The notes beneath the pieces are model-generated. The model ran no database searches, had not been told where the DNA came from, and was given only the letters and a program-made list of their open reading frames with translations. Below, piece by piece: positions 24,987-36,249 of a stretch of 64,000 nucleotides of DNA. The stretch's first letter is position 1. Every line of letters begins with the position of its first letter. This DNA is from Climacteris rufus (lineage: Eukaryota; Chordata; Aves; Passeriformes; Climacteridae): positions 132,648 to 196,647 of the forward strand of contig VZRZ01000222.1 of assembly GCA_013398175.1 (NCBI GenBank), given 5' to 3'. Made by a program: the position numbers and the translations under genes.

Positions 24987-27325
24987 CAAGTGCATTTTTA
25001 AGCTGTTTAGCTAACAGCAGCATCTTTAACTTTTCTCTGGTGCTTTCATATTGGACATTGTGTCCCATCTTAAAAGCAAGTAATTACATGCCACAGCATC
25101 CAAACTAAATAAATGAAGTTTCAAGTGCCAGATCTGGGAGTAGTTAATCCATTTCCCCTAGCTTGTATCCACACACTTCCTGAGGCTGTAAAAACATAAT
25201 GTCCAAGTGACTGAGAATAAAAGGAGTCTTCTGCTCACAGACACAGAAGAACTCAGGAAAACCTTTCAGGATCTGAGAATTTAATTTAGTTAGTGCTTTT
25301 AATGTTTACCTTATTGCAACAGCAAGAACTACCTCATAAATAAGTTGTTAAAACAAAATGTCCCTCTTAGACTTAATTTTCTCCACAGTCTCATATCAGT
25401 TGACAGTGATCAATAGATAACCTTTCCACAGCAGGGCTGAGGACTACGGATACTCCTGATGCCTGTTGTTGAGATATTTCTTGTGTCACTGACTGACAGC
25501 AGTGTGATTTTAAGCAGAAAAAGAACAAACAAGACTGCAGTGCTCTAAGCTGCCCTGCAAAACTGGTTTCTTTCACATGCCCCATTGCTTCTGCCCCAGA
25601 GGACTATCTGTATGCTTCAATCAGTGCCACAGGAAGGCTGGTTTTCTATTTATGGCAGTTCTCAAAGCCTCTTGGGAGCATTAGCTAAAATCTTCCAAGA
25701 CATCCTATATTCGGGCTTCATTACTTTTCTCCTTCCCAGTCTGAACCTGGGGCTCGCTTTCTGACCTCTGAAGAGATTTAGGTGTATACATGCCTACATC
25801 CCACCAGCAAATGAGACTGAGGCATCAGTGTCACCATGGCCACTGGATACTGGTACATGACTTGTGATAGAGGTCATCTTTTATGCCATATTTCTTTCAC
25901 ATCTCAATGAACTGTTTACTGTTCCTTGCAGTTCAGAGAACAGAGTTCACAAAATCATCTGGCAAAGTGTTTCTGAGAGAAGGCACACGTCACAGGGTTA
26001 TGGACCGTCTCTGCTAACAAGTGGCTGAGTGGCTCCTGAGTTTCCCTTGAAGAGATCAAATTACATATTCTTGGCTGAAATGGAAATCAGGAGATTTCTC
26101 CAACCAAGGGAGACAGTACAGCATGTTTTACTTTTCTCATTTTAATGTATATTTGTATATATTCACAGGCACAGGAGTGACAGGATGAAGAACCAAAGCC
26201 AGTAAAATTGCTTTCTAACAGAAAGTACAAATTTCCTTAATTGGATGCTCTGTAGATATACGGCTTTTAGGGCTTTTGGAGGAAAGACGTTTGACCAGAG
26301 GTGAGCTTTACCGTGGTTTCATTAAATGAATCACGATTTCTTTAAGTCCAGTGCTGAGGCAAGTGGGCAGCATTAGACATCACTACCAGAATCGTCTGAC
26401 TTCATTCAATTTTATTGAAGGTGGGTGACTCAACCCACCTTTTGCATAATGGCAAGGTCTAACGTAGTTGCAGTAGTAGATAAATGTTTAATGATGCCAC
26501 ACTCTACAAGCTGCAACTTGGCTGATTCTTTGTTTTCATTCTGGAGTTGCAAAATATTGATGAAAATGGCAATATAAAATCTCCAAACAAGCTAATTTTC
26601 GCAGTAGTTTGAAGTGCTTACACAAGTGAAAAGCACATTGATTCTCATGCCCGTCCCTTCCACTGTAACTGCTGTAGTTTAAGGGTTTGGTGAACTCCAA
26701 ACCTTTTGCTTTGATTTCCTTAATAGTCTCTAGAAAAGGTGGAACAGTAAAACAATTTATCAGCTGCATCTGTGAGTGGAACCATGGACACTCCATCATA
26801 TTGGAAGATATTAAATGGTTGGGGAAAACAGGTGTTTAAATTTGTATGATAAACTTTTTACACTTAGGCCTATAATTTATTATTGCATTTGTAAGTCATC
26901 TGCCATCCTGGAGTTTATAATATGATTTGCCTCTAGGCAGGTATTTTTCAGCCTGTTCTTTTTGAAGGGCTCCCTTCCTAGGAGAAACGCTTGTCACTTA
27001 ATAGGACATAGGAAGGGTGCCAAAATATTACATGTTCATTGATACAAAGGAAAAAAAATAATAGTAAAAGGTGAGGTCACTTTTCTTGTGCTGCAGGTGA
27101 ATGACAGACAAATTTTAGGCATATGTGTACGTGTGTTGGTTTGGCTTTTTCCCTGTTACATGGAGTATTACCAGCTACTGGACAGATGGGAAGACACTAC
27201 CTTAGTGACACCAAGTTGCATATTTGTTATTGAAATAGAAAATAGGGCAAACTAACAGAGAAAATGGAGGAAAAGGACAGATAAATTGTTTTATTACTGC
27301 ATTTCTGTTTCTTTTCTGATTGCAG

Positions 27326-27420
27326 TCAAGTATTGGATTGAGACAGAATGCTGGTTCATCACCAAAGTCCAGTCTGGGCTGGAAGAAATTGCCAAAACTA
27401 GTTGTGAAATACTCCAAAAG
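27326..27420 (+). other. Exon-like interval with a strong acceptor (unproved)
   Basis: A long pyrimidine tract ending in GATTGCAG precedes 95 bases that end CCAAAAG and are followed by GTAATT. Two frames are open. One reads KYWIETECWFITKVQSGLEE and onward, the other SSIGLRQNAGSSPKSSLGWK and onward. I recognise neither, and the third frame has a stop. The acceptor is very good; the donor is mediocre because it lacks G at position +5. No compatible exon was found within the window. It could be one exon of a gene with very long introns, a lncRNA exon, or chance. Confidence 0.2.
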
Positions 27421-27981
27421 GTAATTGACAATACTATGTTCCAGAGTAAATGCATGTTGAATTTACATCTTCAAGCTTATATTTCACCTGACTTTTGTCT
27501 GGGATGCAGGGAAAGAGCACTGCACTTGACTTTGTTCAGAAATTCTGTTTTCCTACTATAAGAACTAGGAGCATCATTTATTTACTTTTAATAAAAGATA
27601 ATATTTCCAAGAAATTATAAAAACATGGTATATTGCCTATCAGTATTTCACAGGATCTGAAAATCACTCAATCCATTTTAATATAAAGAATAGCTGTAAA
27701 ATATTACCACTTTCATACAAAAAGGAAAATCTTAAGAGACTGAATCCAACACAGTCCAAGTCTGTAGTCTCTTTTAATCTCTTTTAGATTTGTGTAGAAA
27801 TGTCTCCACTAATATGGATTTTTTTTCTTTCTTTGCTTGTGGCCAGTCTTCAAAGTTAGACCAGGCTGTATCGATATTTTTCACAAGGCTTATTTTCTCA
27901 GGTCAGAGATTGTTGTTTTCCATAGTAAATAATAAAATTCACAAGGCAGCTGTCCCTGCAACTAAATAAAGAACAAACTGA

Positions 27982-28221
27982 AAGAGGGCAAGTTTAGGTT
28001 GGACATAAGGAAGAATTTCTTTGCTGTGAGGGTGGTGAGGCACTGGAACAGGTTGTCTGGAGAAATTGTGGATGGCCCAGCCCTGGAAATGTTCAGGGCC
28101 AGGTTGGATGGGGCCCTGAGCAACCTGATCTAGTGGAGAAGGTGACCCTGCCCATTGCAGGAGGATCAGAACTAGATTGTCTTTGAGGTCTCCTCCAATC
28201 CAAAGCATTTTATGATTCTGT
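27982..28221 (+). mobile_element. CR1 LINE, 3' end fragment
   Basis: The plus strand reads the last part of CR1 ORF2 ('agtttaggttggacataagg', 'gaagaatttcttt', 'aggcactggaacaggttg', 'ctggaaatgttcagggccag'). It then reads the short 3' UTR, ending in 'attttatgattctgtc', a degenerate version of the terminal ATTCTATGAT-type repeat of CR1. About 240 bases remain. This is one of only two CR1-type copies on the plus strand here. Confidence 0.93.
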
Positions 28222-31200
28222 CAAAACTTTTGATCTGCAGCATGTCTTCATCCAAACCCACTTCAGGAAGAAATTAAATAAGCAGAAGGGGTATGGACAG
28301 TGTAACAGATTCTTGGTTGGCAATCAGACAAACAGGACTGCAGTGTTCTCAGTTTTCCCTTACCCTTACTGCTCATTAACACTGGAAGTTGGTACCCTAA
28401 TGTATCTGTGTGAATGGATGAGCTATGCAGGGCTGGCAGGGCTCTGACCAATACTGCTTGCATGGAGGAACGTGGCTGATGAAGGTCATGTCTGCACAAC
28501 CGCGGTGGGCACGACCGCCCTGGTCACACAACTGCTGCCCTGGGGGGCTGGTGCTCCCACAGACACTGAAACAATGGGGTGGCATGGCTGAGCAGCTGTC
28601 AGGGGCTGTGCTGCTCCTGGACAAGCCCAGTGGGAAAGGGGAGGAGGTGGAGGAGGTGGACTGTTCCTCATCTTCATTTCTGTTCTTCTAGGCCTGTCCG
28701 AGCAAAGCATCTGTTGAAAAAGGTTGGAGAAGCAACACCTTGCAAAATAAAAGTCTGAAAACATTCCTGTTCAAAGTACTAGCACTGTATGACTTAGTGA
28801 CCATACATTTTGAAAATTTTAATGAGCGTTTTCCACCAACCTTTATGCTTTTTCAAGAACAGGAGAGGGAAGATAAATCAAAAGGCTGGAAACACTCTTT
28901 GAGTGTCTCTTTTAAGGACATAGTTTTCCTTGTAACCAGATTCTGTAATGAACTACTGAGGAGATCATAAAAGTGTCATGTAAAAATCTTTCACAACTAG
29001 TAATTTAATTCAAATTAAATTTGCAAGGAAGATTTTTGAATGCTGAAGGCCATATAATACTGTGACCAAAACTACAGTCTTTCTGCACTATAGTCAGCAT
29101 TCCCCAGGAATTAAATTGGAAGTGAAAAGGCATTTTAGGTGAAAGGAAGCAAAGAAATAAATATCTTAAAAGGTTTTCTCTTGCTTGTCTTTTTATGAAC
29201 AGAGGAAATAAAATGACTAAGAAACTCAGAATTTGTCAGTTACTACAAAAGTCAGAAAGCAAGGAAATATTATATGAACAGCGTATTGGAAAACTCACTG
29301 CTGATATCATTTAGTGAACTGATGAAAATAAGGAACATTCTCTGAGTATAACAAAACCAATCCTTTTTTTTTTTTGAAATTCACAACCTTAATAATTTCC
29401 AAAAAGTATGAAGTCTGTTTGAAAGGGGCTTTAAAATGCAGTGTAAGTTTTACTTTTTCTTAAGTATGTCTTTAAGCCACGTACAGAAAAATGGCCAGTT
29501 TCTTCCTTCCCAATTCTGAACTAGGGGTTCTACTTGTTCATCAAGGCCCTGCTCTGCACCGTTCTGTCTCTGTTTCCAAAAGGAGAAGACTGCTGGCCAG
29601 GAAACAAAGTTCAGTGGGGTCAAGCAGCCTCACTCCTGTGTTCAGACAGCATCTGGCTGTCCTACTGCAGAAGAGAAAAGTGGCTTATCTTCCTAATTGA
29701 AAGTGCAATTCCTTTGTTTGTCGGGTTGCAGTGACAAATTTGGATTAATGCACCTCCCTTAATATTCAATATCAGTTTCTATATTTTTAAGTATTTTCAT
29801 TTCAAAGGACACACATGAAGTGAAGGATGTGATGGAGGACCTAAATGGTACACATGAAATTATATAATTCAGGGCTTTTCCATTGTATTTCCATTTTATG
29901 AAATTCTTAAAAAAATTAATAGTAATAAATAGTTAGATCTGGAAATACTTGTGGGGTGGTACTTGTTACTTGGTACTTGCAGGGAGAGGGAATAAGGGAC
30001 AGAAGAACAACAGGAGGGGTGCATAAAAGCATTTTGATTCCCAAAATCAGATCTCTCTTTTGTGGCTCAAGGTAGATACAGAGAGACTAGTGATGAAAAA
30101 AGGTTCATTTGCTGAAAATTGCAAAAATCCTGGTCCATATAAAAGTATGTGCCTTTTAAGAACACAGAAAAAAATCCTGGCTTTTCTAAAGTCGGTGGCA
30201 TTAGTCCATCTTCTACCTCTGACACTAGGCTTTAGCTCATGATGTTATTCACATATTGCACTGAGGCCCCATTTTGATTATATGCACTAATTTGTTATCG
30301 TTACTGAATTTTTCACGGCAAGAAGCAGTAATTTATCTTTGTTTTGTGTGTGTACTTGAATGGCACACTTACCACTGGGATGTTTTTTCATGTGTTTGAT
30401 ATAGTTGCTTGCACTGCTCTTTGGTTCTGGGGAAGGAACAGCTACTAGGTGTAGTAGCTGGTGGGGAAAGGGATTTGTCCTGCTTTGGAGGTTAAAAATG
30501 AGGTAAAAAGAGGAAAACTAATCATTATTTTACTGCATATTGTAATGATGGAGTGCCTGGGTCTCATGTTTTGCCTTGAAGAGTACAGTGGAGGATAACT
30601 CAGTGAATTGCAGTTGTTCCTAAAAGTGTATGGGCTGCTTATTTTATGTGAAGAGACTGAACAGTTCTACAACCGATAGGTGATGGTGAGTCAGGATATC
30701 ATATGTGCAATTTATGTGATTTGATAGAAGCCTTGTGACAGAAATTAACCATGAATGTCATTTTAACCCTTTGGTCCCTTCTGGCTCAAGGGAAGTCCTT
30801 TACCTTTTCTTGCTTGCATCAGTTAATCTGACTTCATTCCATTTCATTTATCCCTTCTCCTTGGAAAAAGTGATTTTTTTGTATGACATTGAACCTGTTG
30901 TCTGTAACTTTTGCCCTAAAAATTCAGTAATGGCTTTACATTGCTCTTCACACAATTAGGGTTCTTCATGCAGGTGCCATTTGTGACTACCTTATGTGAA
31001 TGTGTTACAACAGCAAAATTTGAATCTCATCCCAGCCTATACTAACACAAGAGCTGCTGCTTTTTTCCCCCCTCTAATTGTGGTATTCTATAAAAGACTT
31101 TGCTAGAAAAGGAAAGCTTTTAAACACTCCATAAAATCTGGGGCTCTGCTTCTCTAGCACCACAAACTCAGCTCCCTGTCTCCAAGACAATTCATGCACA

Positions 31201-32411
31201 GACAACTCCAGTCTGCTCTTTTTATGTGTCTCTCGTCACACACAAGCAGTTTGACCTGGCCAGGATGTTCAATCACACAGTATAATGAAAATATCTAATG
31301 CAGTAGTGGGCATAACCCATTAACAGTCATGGAGCTAAGAGTAGTTTACAAGCTTTCTGCATCACTTAATTCATCAGAAATTACTAAAAGTCAGAATCTG
31401 AGAGAAGGTTAGGAAGGGGAATAATGAAATAATCTAAACACCTTCTTAACTGCATATTGTTTTTTCACCTTCATTCATGAGATCACTCAGTAGATTGGAT
31501 AAAGGTGAAAAATTTGTCCTTGGGAGTTTTAGATTCAAGATGAAATTCATCCATGAGATACCAACTAGTGAATAGTTAATTTCTCAATGATTTAGCTAAT
31601 GTGTAGGCAATTTTCACACCTAGGCACATTAAAATTAACAATTTATCTGTTTAGTTTCTGGGTTTACTGCAGTTGCTCTAGGTAATTTCCATTCTCATGA
31701 TACTCGATTTAGTAGGATTACTTTTGAAATAGTAATAATACTCCACTTTTCTTTAAAGTTGTTAAGCAACATTTCTCCTAACACACAATATCTGGCTGCT
31801 TTCCTGGAACCAAGTAGTGAAAAAGAAACCTGTCTGGGGGCATGAGTCCTGAGCAGAGTCCAGTTTTGTAAGGCTGTGAAGCCCTTGGACTCACTCAACA
31901 GTGCTCCCTAAGGCAGGTTGTTTTCTTGTGTTAAAACAACATCACAGTGGAATTCCTTTGTTCTGTGATACAGCTTTGCTATCTTTCAGAGGGATTCAGT
32001 TGTCTGAATACAATGGCAAGGTGTTTTTGAATAGCTGGGAGCATGAAGTTCATGTTTTTTCAGGATTCAACAAACATTTTTTTTTGTATAAAAAGTTCAC
32101 AGGTACAAGGTCTTGGAAACAGCCTCATAGCCAACCTGGGTGCAGAGTATGGCTGCCTACATAGAAAATCACACCTGAAGACTGTCCAGGTTTTGTACAA
32201 AACACAAACTGTTAAAGGTTTGGCAAAAGGTTTTCCTACTGACTGAGACTATTATCTGATACAAGGGAGAAATGTATGAGAATGGGAAATAGAAATTCAG
32301 ATTCTTGCAATGTGTCTTCAGGATTTCAGTGCTAGAGGATGTATTCAAGCGAGTGTTCTCACTATTCAGTGATGAATATTCTCTGTTTTGACCCCTCCAT
32401 GATCCTGTGGG
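28222..32411. other. Unassigned non-coding DNA with a small GC/CpG-rich patch
   Basis: No transposon or gene was recognised. The segment 28430-28690 is clearly more GC-rich than its surroundings. It has a tight group of CpGs at 28490-28525 and open frames on both strands that look like compositional by-products. The rest is AT-rich. Confidence 0.55.
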
Positions 32412-33272
32412 AATTACAGAATGTGTCAGGCTGGAAGGGACCACAGCAGATCATCTAGTCCAACCTCCCTGCTTGAGCAGGGCCATCCCAGAGCACATGG
32501 CAAAGGATTGTGTCCAGATGATTCTTGAGTATCTTCAGTAAGGGAGACTCCACAGCCTCTCTGGGCAATCTGTGCCAGTGGATGGTCACCTACACAGTAA
32601 AGTTCTTCCTCATGTTCAGGTGGAATTTCCTGTGCATCAGTTTCTGCCTCTTGTCCTATTGCTCAGCACCACTGAGAAGACCCTGGCTCTTCTTGACACC
32701 CTTCCTTCAGATGCTGAGAGACGGTGATGAGGTCCCCTCTCAATAATGTCTTCTCGAGGCTGAACAGGCCCAGCTCCCTCAACCTTTCTGTGTAAGAGAG
32801 ATGTGCCATTCCTCTAACCATCCTTGTTGCTCTCCACTGGACCCGCTCCAGTAGCTCCACATCTGTCTTGTCCTGAGGAGCCCAGAACTGGACACAGCAA
32901 TCCACATATACCTCACTGGGGCTGACTAGAGGGACAGGATCACCTCCTTGACCTGCTGCCAATGCTCTTTCTAAGCACCCCAGGCACCCATTGACTCTCT
33001 TGGCCCCCAGGGTGCTGCTGGCTCATGCACAGCTTGTTGTCAACCAGCACCCCCAGGTCCTTCCCTGCAGAGCTGCTTTCCAGCAGGTCAGCCCCCACCC
33101 TGTGCTGGTGCCTGGGGTTGTTCTTCCCCAGGTGCAGGACCCAGCATTTGCCTTTGCTGAATTTCAGACAATTCCTCTCTGCCCATCTCTCCATCCTGTC
33201 AAGGTCCTTCTGAAGGGCTGCACAACCCTCTGGAATATCTATCTCACTGTCCACTCATTTAGTCCACACATC
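32412..33272 (-). mobile_element. CR1 LINE, 5'-truncated, shared-indel subfamily
   Basis: On the minus strand this is the last third of ORF2 plus the 3' UTR. The frame 33254-32940 carries the RT thumb-side blocks (EGCAALQKDLDRMERWAE, KGKCWVLHLGKNNP, DLGVLVDNKLCMSQQ). The frame 32962-32663 carries the following blocks (SEVYVDCCVQFWAPQ, ELLERVQWRATRM, LRELGLFSLEKTLLRGDL). The 3' tail at the left is 'aattacagaatgtgtcaggc' and 'tctagtccaacctcc'. The two coding pieces lie in different frames. Relative to the usual CR1 wording, about 2 bases are missing after MSQQ and 1 more near the 'gcagcaggtc' block. The copy at 58271-59125 shares both changes. Confidence 0.95.
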
Positions 33273-34204
33273 CTGAGTTTCCCTATGAGGATATGGTGAG
33301 AGAAAGAATGAGTTTCTGAAGTTCAGTTAGCCACTTTGGGGAGTGCATGCATCAGAAAAATATTTTGATTTGCTTTAAAGCTTGGCCTGATGATTTCATT
33401 TCTTGTTCTGTGAGAAATACTTCATAATCATTTGCTTTTCACCTTCTCTCTTTCATTCACAGACATATGCATATAGTTATTACAACCTCTTCCTTCATAT
33501 AAATCCTCTCTCAAATGGAAGAGTATTTTGTTTTGTAGGAATTTTTGTTTGTTTGATTGCCTGTCATCATCTCCGACTGCTTTATGGAAACTTTTCACTG
33601 TAGTAAAGCCACAAAATGACATCCTGCCCGGGGAAGGAGTGTCATCCACACCTTGTGAAATGTGAACACCACTTCTCCTATATCTGGTTATAGCTAGCAG
33701 GATGCAAATTACAACCATCTTTGAAGGTGTGGGTGCCACTGAAGGCACACAGAGACGTAATTTCTAGCTTTTTTCTTCAATTCCTTTCCCCTTAACATTC
33801 TATTTTGATTTTGACCCCTGCTGCCTATCAAACTGATGTATTCATTGAGCTGATCACCATGATTCCCTCCTCTCCCTCTCGACTTGTAACTGCTCATTTA
33901 GAGTTCATATTTTTCTCGGGTACCTCACATTTATCAACAAAGAATTTTACTAATCACTTTAATGCCACCAATGAAGTCTTGCTTTAATTCTGCACAAGCA
34001 GCTTTAGTTTTTATTATCCTGCCTATTTTTATAACACCAGCACACATTTGTATATTCACTAGCTGCCTATGCTTTCAGATCTCTCAGGATGATATGCAAA
34101 GCTCTGATCTTGCTGCATATCACTGTAGCATCACACCTGTGACCTTGCCCACTGTAAGGCTAGTCCTATCCTTCTTTCTCTAAACTCTAATCAGTTATTA
34201 ATAA
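33273..34204. other. Unassigned non-coding DNA
   Basis: AT-rich and pyrimidine-rich sequence between a CR1 copy and an ancient LINE fragment. No supported gene was seen. Open frames on both strands (for example 33428-33748, minus) have no recognisable domain. Confidence 0.55.
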
Positions 34205-34540
34205 ATGTCAAATTAGCTTCTTAAGAACCTTTGTTGAGGAACCTTGACAAAAGCTCTTTAACAATGCAAGGATGTATCTTGATAAGATTATTCCTCTTCC
34301 ACAGTCACTGATTCCTCCAAAAAGATTTGACAAGTTTGTGCATCATGAGTTCCCTTTCCAAAGCCTTATAGGCTCTTCTGCCATAGAGAACAATTTTTCC
34401 ATGCTTTGTCTCACTCTTTCCTTTATTGCAGAGTCTACTGATTTGCCCAAGACAGCTGTCACACACTGCACAATTACTAATAACAAGTATAGCAGTGGTA
34501 GTATTTTTCAGCTATGGATTTTAAAGCATTTCTTAAGTTG
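34205..34540 (-). mobile_element. Ancient CR1/L3-like LINE fragment (RT amino side)
   Basis: Plus-strand wording 'tgttgaggaaccttgacaaa' followed by 'agctcttt', then 'aagatttgacaagtttgtgc', 'atcatgagttccctttccaa' and 'actgatttgcccaagacagc' follows the reverse complement of the RT region from just after motif A back to the SQHGF side in older CR1/L3 elements. No frame survives over a useful length. Divergence is high and the identification rests on the order of several short blocks, so the boundaries are rough. Confidence 0.48.
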
Positions 34541-34770
34541 TGCAGAAAGTAACTGACAGAGGTGGAAGCAAGGCTCCTTTTTTCTCTGTCTTGATCCTGC
34601 GCTTTGCTATGCAGTGGCTGAAATGCGACATTCTCATCCATTCAGAGCTACTGCTGTGGGTTCTGGTGAAAAGACTACTGACTCCTGGTGAAAAGACAGG
34701 AGTGCTCTGCTCTGGTACCTGCTCTGGGAGCAGTGACTCCTGCTGTTTTCATTTTCTTTTAGACATTTGC

Positions 34771-34914
34771 AGACTCACAGAACAGCTGGGGTGAGAAGAG
34801 ACCTCTGGAGATCATCTGGTCCAACCACCGCTAGTCAAGAAGAACCACCTGGAGTTGGTTCCCAGGACTCTGTCCAGGCAGCTTTTGAATATCTCCAAGG
34901 ATAGTGACTCCATG
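34771..34914 (-). mobile_element. CR1 LINE, 3' UTR fragment
   Basis: The plus strand shows the CR1 3' tail in reverse ('acagaacagctggggtgaga', 'agagacctctggagatcatc', 'tggtccaacc'), then 'gcttttgaatatctccaagg' and 'atagtgactcca'. Beyond about 34914 similarity is lost, so only about 145 bases of 3' UTR remain. It has no coding capacity. Confidence 0.88.
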
Positions 34915-35898
34915 TAGTGCTTACTATCTTTTTCTGCAAGCCACCTCTCTCTGTAGAACAATGTGCAGCACAGCTTCCCCTCCCATAAAGTTTCGGAGTT
35001 TGCCTGGGGTGGATTTAATTTATGACTTGCTGCTAGTTCCTATTGTTTCTGCTATGTAACTTCAAGAAAAAACAGGCTTAATTGCTTCATATGTTTGTCC
35101 TGAATGTCTCTTCCAACTACCAGGGGTGTTGGTGTTTCATCATAACTAATATATAAGTGATAAAGTGATACATGAAGGTGACATGAAAGTTTTATATGAA
35201 CTTTAGGACAGCACGGTACCACAAGTAGAAAGCAGAAAATAGACCTTACCAAATGAATGCCTGTAAATCTTCTACTACCCTTATATTATATGGTCAGGTT
35301 ATGTCAAAATTCACAGTAAGACTGGAAATATTGTACAATTTTTAAATATTTTACAGATATTTTTCATGCCTCATTTATTGTCTGACTTATCTGCCAGGAG
35401 TTCAAATGTACAGAATCCAAGGAGAGAAGAAACAGTTTTTAGAATATCTTCTATAAAACAATGAAAATTGGTTTTCCATAGGCTTCACTGATTTGGGATC
35501 TGGAAAACCTAGAAGGGAGATATTGCATATATCATTAGAAATGCAGGAACTTTCATTTATTTCTCCCACCTCAATGCTAAACAGACAAAAAATTGTGATG
35601 GAAATTTCAGGTGATTGAGAGAGGACATAATACTATCTGCCCTAAAATCAAGACTGTTGAAAGTCTTTCCTATAAAAAGGTACTTCCTAGACCTTGTTTA
35701 GGTATCTCTTCTGACTTCTCATATTTAAAACTGAAATTATTAAATGACATTTTTATTTTCCAGTTTGTTTTTTTTTTTTCCCCAGTTTTTTTTATCTGTG
35801 CTATTGGTACAAGGAAAGAGAAACAGCTTTCTTAACTTTATGATTGTTTTGATTTTCAGAACCATGGAAAGAAAATCAAATATCCAGAACCTTTTATG

Positions 35899-36007
35899 AG
35901 AAAGAAAGAAGAAGAAGGAGACAGACAGAGAGAGAGAGAAAGAGAGAAAGAGATGGAAAGAAGGAAGGAAGGAAGGAAGGAAGGAAGGAAGGAAGGAAGG
36001 AAGAGAG

Positions 36008-36082
<75 letters not shown>

Positions 36083-36106
36083 AGAAAAAGAAAAAGAAAG
36101 AAAGGA
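35899..36106 (+). repeat. Compound purine microsatellite (GA, GGAA, GAAA)
   Basis: About 208 bases of almost pure purine: irregular GA/GAA repeats, then GGAA repeats (about 35960-36002), then a GAAA array (about 36009-36082) ending in imperfect GAAAA/GAAA units. Long reading frames on both strands here are only the translated repeat (R/K/E on plus, S/F/L on minus). Such mirror-symmetric purine tracts are length-unstable and can form triplex DNA. Confidence 0.97.
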
Positions 36107-36205
36107 TAGTTGTCTACATAAATACATGCCTATATTCATACACAAGTGCATCAGACTAATGGCAATTGAAAACTAAAAAAAAATAATTTTTGTTTCAATT
36201 TCCCC

Positions 36206-36249
36206 TCAGGTATGGAGTTGGAAATTCAGTTCAGGTATGGAGTTGGAAA
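36206..36249 (+). repeat. 25-bp period tandem duplication
   Basis: The word 'tcaggtatggagttggaaa' occurs at 36206-36224 and again at 36231-36249, separated by six bases, giving a period of 25. The copies are identical over 19 bases, so this is a recent local duplication. Each copy contains 'CAG|GTATGG', which looks like paired splice signals but has no exon to serve. Confidence 0.9.

Larger units (their letters stand above)
17736..27981. other. Unassigned non-coding DNA, 10 kb
   Basis: No transposon family was recognised in this 10-kb block. It holds a purine-rich stretch on the plus strand (about 18280-18660) and a GC-richer patch (19500-19960) that produces overlapping open frames on both strands. 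It also holds AT-rich segments, an A run and a small tandem duplication listed separately, and two exon-like intervals of low confidence. The segment 21290-21480 is dense in homeodomain- and octamer-like words, but this is not proof of function. Confidence 0.5.

Noticed and set aside
35894..36159. Lysine/arginine/glutamate-rich and serine/phenylalanine-rich open frames
   Set aside because: These are translations of the GGAA/GAAA microsatellite, not genes.
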